The notes below the pieces were generated by a model. The model worked only from the letters and a program-made list of their open reading frames with translations. It searched no databases and was not told the origin of the DNA. The translations under genes were made by a program, and so were the position numbers. A stretch of 64,000 bases of DNA from Alphaproteobacteria bacterium CG11_big_fil_rev_8_21_14_0_20_39_49 (lineage in GTDB: Bacteria > Pseudomonadota > Alphaproteobacteria > Rickettsiales > UBA6187): positions 1 to 64,000 of the forward strand of contig PCXK01000007.1 in assembly GCA_002787635.1 (NCBI GenBank). The letters are read 5' to 3'. Of the stretch, positions 28,313 to 37,800 are shown piece after piece (the stretch's first letter is position 1; each line of letters begins with the position of its first letter).

Positions 28313-30253
28313 TTAACTAAACGACCTTGACCTCTTTAAGGCGTTCTGCTGTTCGATATATTCGGGTGATATCGGAACTTTTCTTTCAAGTTGGCGACTT
28401 GCGGTCAGTTGTGCATTGTCATTATTATTTTGTTGCCTGATTTCTTTTTCTGCTTTTACTTGTTCTTTTAAACTCTTGTAGAATTTTTCATAATCAAGAC
28501 TTGCCCCGCGATGAAAACCCCGTTCTTCAGCTTGTACAAGCTGTGCCTGTGTACTTTCCCTGCTTTGCTCAAGACCTTGTTGCATACCGTCATAATATGC
28601 ATGTTGTACTTTTATGAGTAAATCCTGAACGGTTCCTTCCAGATATCCTATATATCCCTGATCTTCCTGTGCTCTTTGTGCATAACCCCATGCAAGAGCC
28701 GGTTCCCATGTTTCAATAGATCCTCTGAAGCGACCTTCGTCAAAAGCCCTTGCCTTTTCTTCGTTAGTTGTTAGCGGGCGGTTTTGTTCCCTTATAAGTC
28801 TTGCTATTTTTTTGTCCTTTTCTTGTGCTTTTTTTATCAGGAATTTATTTGTTTCGCTTAATCTTTGATTTTGTTGTTCGATAGCTTTTTGGTTCTCGTT
28901 TAGTGACTTCTCGTTATTTGCAGAAAATTTTGCCCTTCCGGTTGCCGCATCTGCCCGTTCGGTTTCCTGTTTCAGACGTTCTTGCATTATTTCGGATTCT
29001 TTGCCGGAAGTCTGAATAGATTTCTTTTGATTAGCGATAATACCGTCTTTTAAGGCTGATGATTCTTTTAGCGTTTGTATCTCTTTTTTTAGTTCGGATA
29101 TCTCCGAATCTTTTATGGATAAAGCTTGCTGCTGCGGAGCATCTAGTGAAAAAGGCTCCATCGTATCAAGAGCCGTAGGTGTTGTAAGAGCGGTAAAAGC
29201 CGGAGATTGGGCTTCTAAAGTTGTTTTTGATTTTCCAATTTTAGTTAAGTCTTTTATATTAGGGTTATTTTGCAAGGGGGCGGTTTCTTCGCTATTTAAT
29301 TCCCTAAAAGAAATCACTCTTGGCACTTCAACGGAGGCAGAAGTAGTCTCTATATTTTGCGTGCCTGATTTTACGGATTTTTTACCCGTATTTTTCTTTT
29401 TAGCGGTTTTTGTTGTCCTGACGTTTGATGCCGTGTTCTTACTTTGTTCTTCCGCCTCTATTAACTCCTGACCCGACTTTTGTGCCTGTTGTTCTTTATA
29501 ACTGTTTCTCAATTTTTTAGATACATAATATAAAGTTCCGGCTAAAGCAAGACCTCCAAGTGCAAATAGAGAGTTGTTTAATTCGTTATCGGCTTTGTTT
29601 TGTTGCGATGCAGGGGGGAGGGAGGGATTTGGATTTTTTGATTGGCTTTCCATATCGAAAACAGCCTCATTGCTTTTTATGGAAGAGGCGGTATATTCAG
29701 GTTTATTTTCTTTGGATTCTATAAACGCATTATATTGTTTCATAAATTCCATGTCTCCATTTTGCAATGCGAAGCTCAATGGTGTATGATTCTTGTTGCG
29801 ACCTGAGTTTTTCAGCAAGCCTTCTATAAGCTGCCCGAATATTTCTTTTTCAGGCGGTTTAGCGTTCTGAAACCGAATCATTGCACCGGTTATATATAAT
29901 TCCGTACCTTCTCCCGGTGAGCCGAGGGCGTTACATGATTCACTTATGTCCCGATCTATATCGACCCCTTTTATCCGAGATGCATCGCTTAATAAGTTTG
30001 CAATAGCCTTTATGTATTTAGGGTTTTCTTGCGAATATGCTAAAGCAAATGGGGTTATTAAACCGATATTGTGCATTATGTCTAAAGCCGCAACGCCACC
30101 TTTGTTGATATCTAATTCATCATCGGTTACGGTTTTTAACTGTTCGCTTTTAATTATAAGATCTTGATTAAATCTATCACTGTCGAACTCTGATGTCATT
30201 TTTTTTAATAATCGAGCAATGTTATTTGCATTATCTTTTGTAAAATTCGGCAT
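28313..30253 (-). CDS. Large ankyrin/coiled-coil protein with one membrane segment; candidate secreted protein
   Basis: The 646-residue protein is of no family I recognise. Residues about 45-200 include ankyrin-like helix pairs (LITPFALAYSQENPKYIKAIANLL; HTPLSFALQNGDMEFMKQYNAFI). A hydrophobic helix follows at about 228-248 (ALGGLALAGTLYYVSKKL), then a Lys/Thr-rich linker and a long coiled coil (about 375-490) rich in Gln, Glu and Lys. The C-terminus is basic and ends LKRSRSFS, similar to the tails of the proteins at 3685 and 56163. No signal peptide is seen. An effector role is inferred from architecture alone. Confidence 0.6.
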   Translation of the reverse strand: MPNFTKDNANNIARLLKKMTSEFDSDRFNQDLIIKSEQLKTVTDDELDINKGGVAALDIMHNIGLITPFALAYSQENPKYIKAIANLLSDASRIKGVDIDRDISESCNALGSPGEGTELYITGAMIRFQNAKPPEKEIFGQLIEGLLKNSGRNKNHTPLSFALQNGDMEFMKQYNAFIESKENKPEYTASSIKSNEAVFDMESQSKNPNPSLPPASQQNKADNELNNSLFALGGLALAGTLYYVSKKLRNSYKEQQAQKSGQELIEAEEQSKNTASNVRTTKTAKKKNTGKKSVKSGTQNIETTSASVEVPRVISFRELNSEETAPLQNNPNIKDLTKIGKSKTTLEAQSPAFTALTTPTALDTMEPFSLDAPQQQALSIKDSEISELKKEIQTLKESSALKDGIIANQKKSIQTSGKESEIMQERLKQETERADAATGRAKFSANNEKSLNENQKAIEQQNQRLSETNKFLIKKAQEKDKKIARLIREQNRPLTTNEEKARAFDEGRFRGSIETWEPALAWGYAQRAQEDQGYIGYLEGTVQDLLIKVQHAYYDGMQQGLEQSRESTQAQLVQAEERGFHRGASLDYEKFYKSLKEQVKAEKEIRQQNNNDNAQLTASRQLERKVPISPEYIEQQNALKRSRSFS

Positions 30254-30357
30254 TTTCAGTCTTTATAATTTTTATTATTGCGGAAGTTAATATTTATATT
30301 AGTTTTATATTATAATTCAATAATTATATGTTTTATTATAGGCTAATTTATCCTGTC

Positions 30358-30442
30358 TATCATTCGTCGATTTAATGGGCGAATCGACTGTTTAATTTCT
30401 ATTTAATATTTATAGATTCGTCGGTCAAGCCGGCGAATGATA
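30358..30442. repeat. Palindromic repeat, TCGCCGATT class
   Basis: TATCATTCGTCGATTTAATG opens and AAGCCGGCGAATGATA closes it, with AGATTCG in the middle. A close relative lies at 58438-58509. The rest of 30254-30577 is AT-rich without recognisable features. Confidence 0.75.
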
Positions 30443-30577
30443 ATAAAGGTACTACATACTTCCCGAATGTTTTTTAATATAAAGGTTGCTTTTTAAATTA
30501 TCTTGGTGTATGTTCTTTGGCAGAGTTTAAATTGCTCTTGCTAAAATGAGACTTGTATTAATAAGTAGTGGTACTAC

Positions 30578-30676
30578 ATGAAGCCACAAAAGATCTTCCT
30601 TAAAACTGTTGATCCTAAGCGTTTGAATAAGAGTAAGCCCGTATTAAAAAAATTACGGGAGCATACTCTTTTTTAA
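30578..30676 (+). CDS. Possible 32-residue basic peptide upstream of cspA
   Basis: An ATG at 30578 opens 32 codons that end with TAA at 30674. The peptide is strongly basic ([20 protein letters not shown] and a second half rich in Lys, Arg and Leu). Its last third coincides with the stem-loop described next. No clear ribosome-binding site is seen. It could be a leader peptide, a small protein, or chance reading through a small RNA. Confidence 0.3.
   Translation: MKPQKIFLKTVDPKRLNKSKPVLKKLREHTLF
30631..30674 (+). terminator. Terminator- or attenuator-like hairpin in front of cspA
   Basis: GAGTA (30631) pairs with TACTC (30664) and CCCGTA (30638) with TACGGG (30654), followed by six T. It ends 26 bp before the cspA start, so it either ends an upstream short transcript or attenuates cspA. 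Confidence 0.6.
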
Positions 30677-30699
30677 CTATAATGCTAAAGGAAATAATT

Positions 30700-30909
30700 A
30701 TGGCAAACGGAACAGTAAAATGGTTTAATGCAACTAAGGGATATGGCTTTATTCAACCTGATGATGGTTCGAGTGATGTTTTTGTTCATATAAGTGCGCT
30801 TGAAAAAAGCGGTATAAGACAGCTTGATGACGGTCAAAAAGTAAGCTATGAAATTGCTACTGTAAAAGGCAAGTCGTCTGCTGTACATGTTCAGTTATTG
30901 TCTGACTAA
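30700..30909 (+). CDS. cspA: Cold-shock protein CspA family
   Basis: I choose the ATG at 30700 because AAAGGA stands correctly before it and [18 protein letters not shown] is the family N-terminus. The protein has RNP1 (KGYGFI) and RNP2 (VFVHI) and is 69 residues long. Cold-shock proteins bind single-stranded RNA and DNA and melt secondary structure. The next gene, 84 bp on, encodes an RNA helicase, so both act on RNA folding. Confidence 0.95.
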   Translation: MANGTVKWFNATKGYGFIQPDDGSSDVFVHISALEKSGIRQLDDGQKVSYEIATVKGKSSAVHVQLLSD

Positions 30910-30993
30910 TCAATCTTAACAATTTATATAATTGCATTGAGGATATTACGGTGTTTGCTGTGAATGTATTCTTTTGCAATAAGGATATTTCAT

Positions 30994-32247
30994 ATGAAAA
31001 CATTTAAAGAAATGGGCTTACCTGAAGCCCTTAACCATACTTTGCAGCATTTGCAATTTAATGAACCAACCCCGATACAGCAACAGGCTATACCTCTTGC
31101 TTTAGAGGGGAGGGACATTTTAGGCTCTGCTCAAACAGGTACAGGTAAAACTGCTGCGTTCGGGATACCTCTGGTAACAAAACTTATGACCGATTCTAAC
31201 GGTATGGCACTGGTTATGACCCCGACACGTGAACTTGCTACTCAAGTATTAAAGCAACTACAAGATATGCTTGGAAGAAATTCCAAAATAAAAACAGCGA
31301 TGCTAATCGGTGGTGATTCTATGGTAAAGCAACTGCAACAGTTGCGTAACCGACCAAGATTAATAGTCGGTACACCCGGACGTATCAATGACCATCTGGA
31401 GCGTGGAAGCCTTATGCTTAATAATGCGGATTTTTTGGTTCTTGATGAAACAGACCGTATGCTTGATATGGGTTTTAGTATCCAGATAGATAATATAATG
31501 AAATATATGACGGGTTCTCGTCAGACTCTTTTGTTTTCTGCGACACTGCCTAAAAACATTGTTAAGATAGCCGATAAGTATTTAAAGGATCCCGTGCATA
31601 TATCCGTAAGCCCGACTTCGTCGCCGGCTGCAAATATCACACAGGATATAATGCGTATCAGCGAGGCTGAAAAGTACGATACGTTCCTTTCAGAGCTTGA
31701 TAGGCGTGAAGGTTCGATAATAGTTTTTGTTAAAACTAAATACGGTACTGAAAAAATGGCAATCAAGCTTGCCAAGAAAGGCTATAGTGCAGATGCTATT
31801 CACGGTGACTTGCGTCAAAGTAAACGTGAAAGAGTTATAGAAGCTTTCAGAAGGAAGAAATACCGGATACTTGTAGCTACTGATGTGGCGGCAAGAGGGC
31901 TGGATATTCCGCATATCGAACATGTCATAAATTATGATTTGCCTCAATGTGCTGAAGATTATATACACCGTATCGGCAGGACTGCCAGAGCGGGTGCTAA
32001 AGGTTGTGCGCTTAATCTTGTATCACCTCAGGATAAATCCAAGTGGGCGGCTATTGAAAAACTTCTAAATCCCGGATCGGGCGGATCGTCAGAATCAGGT
32101 AAATCAACTTCCAAGAGCGATCCTGCAAAAAGAAAGAAAAATAGGTTTAGGAATAAAAACAAAGGTAATGGTAATAATGCGACCGTTTCTACCAATTCCG
32201 GTGCAAAAAAACCTGCTAGAATTTTTAAAGGTAAAATGGTAGCGTAA
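30994..32247 (+). CDS. rhlE: DEAD-box RNA helicase, RhlE-like
   Basis: I choose the ATG at 30994 with AAGGA upstream; this gives MKTFKEMGLPEAL, the usual start. It has the Q motif (PTPIQQQAIP), motif I AQTGTGKT, Ia PTRELA, motif III SATLPK and motif VI HRIGRTARAG. Motif II reads DETD instead of DEAD, an uncommon variant. The tail of about 65 residues is basic and rich in Ser, Lys and Asn, for RNA binding. Length from this start is 417 residues. Confidence 0.93.
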   Translation: MKTFKEMGLPEALNHTLQHLQFNEPTPIQQQAIPLALEGRDILGSAQTGTGKTAAFGIPLVTKLMTDSNGMALVMTPTRELATQVLKQLQDMLGRNSKIKTAMLIGGDSMVKQLQQLRNRPRLIVGTPGRINDHLERGSLMLNNADFLVLDETDRMLDMGFSIQIDNIMKYMTGSRQTLLFSATLPKNIVKIADKYLKDPVHISVSPTSSPAANITQDIMRISEAEKYDTFLSELDRREGSIIVFVKTKYGTEKMAIKLAKKGYSADAIHGDLRQSKRERVIEAFRRKKYRILVATDVAARGLDIPHIEHVINYDLPQCAEDYIHRIGRTARAGAKGCALNLVSPQDKSKWAAIEKLLNPGSGGSSESGKSTSKSDPAKRKKNRFRNKNKGNGNNATVSTNSGAKKPARIFKGKMVA

Positions 32248-32282
32248 AAATTTACCGTTATTCATTTTAAGTAATTTTATTG

Positions 32283-32324
32283 AATACCCTTATAGCTATT
32301 AAGTAGTTATAGGGGTATTTTTTT
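32283..32324 (+). terminator. Intrinsic terminator of the helicase gene
   Basis: AATACCCTTATAGCTA pairs with TAGTTATAGGGGTATT, followed by a run of T. Confidence 0.88.
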
Positions 32325-32408
32325 AATAGCATCATAAAATAAATATTCATTAACAAAAAAGTAGGTTAAAAGATTTTAATATTTTGATTATTTTAGGTGG
32401 GTTCTTTT

Positions 32409-33011
32409 ATGAAAATTTTACTTATATTAACTATTTTGATTACATTTTCAATGCAATCTCATGCAATGTCAGGTAGCCCTGAGATTGACCCTGAGTGTTT
32501 TTCAAGTGATAAAATAAGGGTGGAAATAGGCGGTGAAAAGTTTGCTTTTCCTAGGAATATAGTTCACAGTATAAGTGGTGATGATGTTATAAACATAAAG
32601 GGCGACAAGCATAGGGGGAACGCAACTGGTTCAAAAACATGCCAAAAAGTAGGGGTTGATTATTGGAAATTAAACAACTTAACTCTTAAGCTGAACCCAA
32701 AACCATGTTCTGAAAGCCAAGATTGTAATCTAAAAGAAATAAGTATTACTATTTATCAAAGTAATCCAGAACTTGATGGTAAGTTTAGAAAAGAAACTTC
32801 AAAAAAGGAATTACTAGAAACATGCAAACCTGATCCAAGTGCTACTTCAGAATGGATAAAAAAATATTGGTGGACATGTAACTACGCTTTTTTTACGGAC
32901 GATAAGTACTTAGTATTTAAATTTACTGGAGGGAAAATATATCCGCCCGAAGACATAGAAAATACAAAACAATTAGTTTTGGACGAAATATATAAATATC
33001 AAGTTAAATAA
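32409..33011 (+). CDS. Exported protein of unknown function
   Basis: I choose the ATG at 32409 with AGGTGG upstream, which gives a clean signal peptide (MKILLILTILITFSMQSHA). The mature part of about 180 residues has six or more cysteines (DPECF, KTCQK, KPCSESQDCN, ETCKP, WTCNY), consistent with disulfides in the periplasm or outside. I do not recognise it. It is 21 bp upstream of the first RTX gene and in the same direction, so it may belong to the same unit. Confidence 0.7.
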   Translation: MKILLILTILITFSMQSHAMSGSPEIDPECFSSDKIRVEIGGEKFAFPRNIVHSISGDDVINIKGDKHRGNATGSKTCQKVGVDYWKLNNLTLKLNPKPCSESQDCNLKEISITIYQSNPELDGKFRKETSKKELLETCKPDPSATSEWIKKYWWTCNYAFFTDDKYLVFKFTGGKIYPPEDIENTKQLVLDEIYKYQVK

Positions 33012-33032
33012 TAATAAATAAGGATAATCACT

Positions 33033-34382
33033 ATGACTTTTTCATTAAATACGGTACAACGTGCAGAACTGGAAAATTTGAAAGACACCTTCCCTGATAC
33101 AAACGATGCTAACTGGTCACGAAGTTTAAATTATTATGAAATGTATGAGTTGGTATTGTCCTATATTGACGAATATGAGCTAGCTGGCAATTCCCTTGAT
33201 ACAGAAGAGCAAAAATTCAAAATCTGGTTGGAGGGAGTTATTGGTGTTAACAAAGGGGAAGGAGTGCAGTCAGATTTCATTAGGAGCTATAACAGCCAAC
33301 AAAAAGATCTGCGTTATAGTGGAGGACTTACTCAAGAAGAGTTAGATAAAGCATCTGATAGAATTTCATTAATAGTTATTGACCGTGTTATTAACTCTAC
33401 AGAATTGCCAACAATTGCTCAAGTAGCTGGTGACGATGTAGCTACTGTATCAGAAGATTTACTCAACAATGATAAAGCCGCATGGGCAGGCAACCCATTA
33501 TTATTAGCCCTCAATTATGATGACGCATTCAACACTAATATTCTTGGTGCCGCCGACCCGACCTATGAGTTGCTTTCGGTGATGAAGGTTAGTGCTGATG
33601 TAGCGTCAGATATGGTCGTTCCAATTCCTATTCCACCTTTGTTACTGGCATTTAACTGGGATTTTTTAAATTTAATCTACGGTGGGGCAATTACAGCAAT
33701 TGAAGCGGAGTCAACTCAAACCCTCTCAGATGCTTATGATGCGTCCGATGCTTTGTTAAAAGACACATATGGATTAGGACTTGGGGAGCTATTTCTAAGT
33801 GACGCATTATACGGCGAAATTGACGACATCTATCTAGGAACTAAAGGCAATGATATTTTAGAAGTAGGTGACCCATTTGATGACGACCTTATCCATGCAG
33901 GTGACGGTGATGATATAATCAAAGCTACAAACGGAGACGATTTTATAGATGGTGGTAATGGTGAGGATACAATCGACTTTACCCCTTTTGATGCGGGTCT
34001 TTACAATAATATAATGGTTGATCTATCTCAAAATAAAGCAACAATAATTGACCTACCCACCAACGACAACCAACGTTTATTTAACATCGAAAACGTTACC
34101 ACAGGTGGCGGTGATGATGAGCTAATCGGCGATAGTAACGATAATAAACTAGATGCAGGCTCCGGCAACGACATCTTAAACGGCGGCAGTGGTAACGATA
34201 CTCTTACAGGCGGAGCGGATGCCGATAAGTTCATAATCGCCCGTCAGTTGGGTGGGGCGACTACGGTTATTACTGATTTTAATCCATCTGAGGTTGATGA
34301 GAAGATAGATTTAAGGGCGCTTTCGCATATTGGGTTATTTGCAGAGCTTACAACTTTACAAAGAATCCAACCTATTATATAA
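33033..34382 (+). CDS. RTX-type calcium-binding protein, C-terminally truncated
   Basis: Residues 1-275 are unfamiliar and mostly helical. From about 280 the protein has RTX nonapeptides (GGNGEDTID, GGGDDELIGD, GSGNDILNGGSGNDTLTGGAD). The last part, up to TTVITDF, is almost identical to the second RTX gene; after IDLRALSHIGLFAEL it diverges and stops within about 15 residues, whereas the paralogue continues for about 60 residues of the domain that normally follows. The terminal secretion domain is therefore missing. RTX proteins leave the cell by type I secretion; without that C-terminus export is doubtful. It may be a decaying gene or a donor for recombination. Confidence 0.75.
   Translation: MTFSLNTVQRAELENLKDTFPDTNDANWSRSLNYYEMYELVLSYIDEYELAGNSLDTEEQKFKIWLEGVIGVNKGEGVQSDFIRSYNSQQKDLRYSGGLTQEELDKASDRISLIVIDRVINSTELPTIAQVAGDDVATVSEDLLNNDKAAWAGNPLLLALNYDDAFNTNILGAADPTYELLSVMKVSADVASDMVVPIPIPPLLLAFNWDFLNLIYGGAITAIEAESTQTLSDAYDASDALLKDTYGLGLGELFLSDALYGEIDDIYLGTKGNDILEVGDPFDDDLIHAGDGDDIIKATNGDDFIDGGNGEDTIDFTPFDAGLYNNIMVDLSQNKATIIDLPTNDNQRLFNIENVTTGGGDDELIGDSNDNKLDAGSGNDILNGGSGNDTLTGGADADKFIIARQLGGATTVITDFNPSEVDEKIDLRALSHIGLFAELTTLQRIQPII
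34171..34281 (+). repeat. Duplicated block, copy 1 (in the first RTX gene)
   Basis: About 111 bp that match 35727-35837 at nearly every position, including synonymous sites. The flanking sequence is unrelated. Confidence 0.9.
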
Positions 34383-34427
34383 AAACTAAAAGATGTATGT
34401 AAATATTTTAACAGATAGAGGTATGAT

Positions 34428-34883
34428 ATGAAAAAATTAGTTGTGTTGTGTTGTGTTGTGTTGTGTTGTGCTGTGTTGTTTAAGAATAAAAGTAACGCGG
34501 ATGCTTATACTGTACCAAAAATAGTTCTTACATTACATGATACAAACTCAAATATTTACGAGTTGCAAACTGTATCTGATGCAAAACATGGAGTGGGGCG
34601 TATTGCATATTCTTTAAAATCAAAATCCAATGATAAAGGGGATATTAGACTATTTAGTGGCACATATGATGCTGAATCAGGAGGGTGTAATCGGCATGAA
34701 TTATTAAATATTGATAAAGCCTTCATTAGTGAAGAGCACGTCTTAAGAGATATAAATCAGGATACTTTTGCAGACACAGAATTTACATTTGTAACAGAAG
34801 ATTGTGCTTCTGGAAAAACAAGCATCAGTAACATAAGTTTAATTACAACAAATAATGGCTTTGAATTAAAAAGAAAGGAATAA
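34428..34883 (+). CDS. Small exported protein with a pentanucleotide repeat in its signal peptide
   Basis: A 151-residue protein whose signal peptide (MKKLVVLCCVVLCCAVLF) is encoded by tandem TTGTG units. The mature part is beta-rich with cysteines in GGCNRHE and TEDCASG. I do not recognise it. It ends 2 bp before the large RTX gene and has a GATAGAGG ribosome-binding site, so both are cotranscribed; it could be a chaperone, immunity or accessory protein, but nothing shows which. Confidence 0.65.
   Translation: MKKLVVLCCVVLCCAVLFKNKSNADAYTVPKIVLTLHDTNSNIYELQTVSDAKHGVGRIAYSLKSKSNDKGDIRLFSGTYDAESGGCNRHELLNIDKAFISEEHVLRDINQDTFADTEFTFVTEDCASGKTSISNISLITTNNGFELKRKE
34441..34480 (+). repeat. Pentanucleotide tandem repeat (TTGTG)
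   Basis: Six perfect TTGTG units are followed by CTGTG and TTGTT. They lie at codons 5-18 of the exported protein. A change by one unit would shift the reading frame. Confidence 0.95.
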
Positions 34884-34885
34884 AA

Positions 34886-37800
34886 ATGGGAACATATTTA
34901 GATTTTGAAGGAATAAACTTACTAAATGGTTTTGAAAAAGTAGTTGGAAAAGTTTTAGTTAAAAATGAATTAGGTGGTGTATCTGATGGTTATGAGCTAG
35001 TTCATGCTGGTGGTAATAGTGGCTACTCATTTGGTGGTAATCAGATGGATTTAGCTGTAAATTCACATGCAAGAACAGTCTTAAGGGATATATTAATTAA
35101 CGCTAAGGACGACAATGATAATCTTATTTTTGTTGATGGTAACCAATTTTACAATGACCATCAATCTGAAATTGAACCTCAAAGCAACCCCAATGCTTTG
35201 TCGCAAGCAAATATTGACTTAATATCTCAAGCCTTGTCTAGTGATTACGGCAAAAGCAAGCTACATGAGGAATTTAAAGATGAAGTTATCGAAAGAGTTC
35301 AATATGTAAACGATATAATAGAAAGCTTACCTGATGGTAATATCAAATCGTCACTAGAAAATTCTCAAGAAATGAAATCTTATTTAATAGATTATCATAA
35401 TCAATTTAATATTTCAATAAATGGCAAAATGCACGATTTTTTGAAAGGAGAGTTGGTAAGTACATATGAAGGAACTCCAATGCAACTTGATGGCATGATA
35501 ACATCAGATGATATACGTTTGTTTGTATCGAGAACCTTGCAATCTGTTAATAATCCATTTGCATTTAATAACCGATACGATAACACAGCCCAAACATTAC
35601 TAGATGAAGGAATTGGAAAGTTCTTTTCTGGTAATGATAGTAACAACACGTTTACAGGCACTATAAATTCAGATGACCTAAATGGTAATGGTGGCGATGA
35701 TACCCTTGATGGCGGTGCAGGTATCGACATCTTAAACGGCGGCAGCGGCAACGACACCCTTACAGGCGGAGCGGATGCGGATAAATTCATAATCGCCCGT
35801 CAGTTGGGTGGGGCGACTACGGTTATTACTGATTTTAGGATTTCGCAAGTAAAAGAGGAAATAGAGCAGATAGACTTGCGTGCTTTTGCACATATTACTT
35901 CTTTTGCAGATCTACAAATGCAGGATGTTAACGGTAATACTGAAATTACGCTAAATGAAAATGGTGGAAATCTTCAAACTCTAATTCTCAATGGTGTAAA
36001 CTCTACATATTTAAGTGGCGTTGATTTTATTATTGGTTCACACTCAGAAGGCAGTAATTCACAAGTAAATACAACTTCTTTCCAATCTCAGAAAAGACCG
36101 TCGATTGCCGGTTTTGATAACGAAAACTATGTTATAGTTTGGCAAAGTGAAGTTCAAGATGGTGACGGAAGCGGAATTTACGGTCAGATGTTCTCATCGG
36201 ACGGCAGTAAAATCGGAAACGAGTTTCTTGTAAATGTTACTACGGCAGGGAGTCAGGTAAAGCCTTCGGTCGATGTTTTAAAAAACGGTGATTTCGTTGT
36301 TACTTGGGGCAATGATGTCACTAACGAATTATATGCTAAAATTATTTCACCTGCCTATGTTAATAATGGTAATGAATTGCTGATTTCAGATAACTACAGA
36401 GATACGTCTCCAAACGAATCGGTTCTCGCTCTTGAAAACGGAAATTTTGTAGCAGTGTGGGTTGCAAACAACGGTTATGCTTACGCTAAAATATTATCTT
36501 CTGATGGAAGCACAGTTGCTCCTGAATTCCAAGTAAATAATGACTCTCATGCCAATAGTCTTTCTATAGGGGAATTATCCAATGGTAATTTTGTCGTAAC
36601 ATGGGGTTCAGGTGAAGTTTACGGACAGATATATTCTGCAAGCGGTGCTAAGGTAGGAGATGTGTTTCCAGTCAACACTTATACACAAGGCTCTCAAAAT
36701 AGTCAATCTGTTGCAGGTCTTGAAAACGGTAATTTCGTTATAGTATGGGATAGTGTACACGATACTCGTCCGGACGGAGGGGGAATATACGGTCAGATGT
36801 TTTTATCGGATGGGAGTAAAATTGGTGGTGAATTTTCTGCGAGCAATCCAGGGTCATTTGATCAAGACAACTTTGCTTCAATTGCGAGCGACTCAAATGG
36901 TGGTTTTATTGTAACATGGAAAAATAAGAATCCTAGCGATTCTGGGGTACATGGTCAAAGATACGATTCAAACGGTAATGCTCTGGGCGGTGAATTATCT
37001 GTAGGTAGTGGCGTTTTATCTTCTGTTACCGTTCTTAGTAATGGGCATTTTGTGATTGCCAGAGAATATCCTTCAGCCACGGGTGGTGAAATTTATGCTA
37101 CAATATACACACTAAACGATTCCACAGAAACCTACGGCACACAATTAGCCGATAATATTAACGGTACATTAAGTGCCGATACGATAGATGCCGGTGATGG
37201 CGATGATGTTATTTTCACCGGTGGCGGCAATGATGTTTTAACTTTAGGTTCCGGTTCGGATACTGTTGTAATTGCAGCAGATGCAAACAGCACTGTTACA
37301 ATTAATGATTGGGATTCAACGGACACAATAAATCTGGCAGCGTTACCGACCATCACATCAATTGACGACCTTACAATAACAGCCGGTTCGGCTATTATAC
37401 ATCTACCCGATGAGCAGTTCATACATATTTTAAATATTGAACCGGAAGATTTATCATCAAGTAACTTCGTATTCTCGGTTCCTACAAATAACGCCCCCGT
37501 TGCACATGATGATATGGCTAGCGTATCGGAAGATAGTTCGGTTAATATAGATGTGGTTGCTAACGATACGGATTTAGATAATGATATTTTAAATATCATA
37601 TCGGCGGATAGTTCGCTTACAACCGGATCGGTTACAATTAATCCTAACGGAACGATAGATTATAAAGCCGAAGGGTTCTTTGAGACATTAGGTGCGGGCG
37701 AGACGGCTACAGATAGTTTTGCATATACTATCTCAGACGGCAATGGAAGCATTGATACTGCAACGGTTAACGTAACCATAAACGGTGTAAATGATAACCC

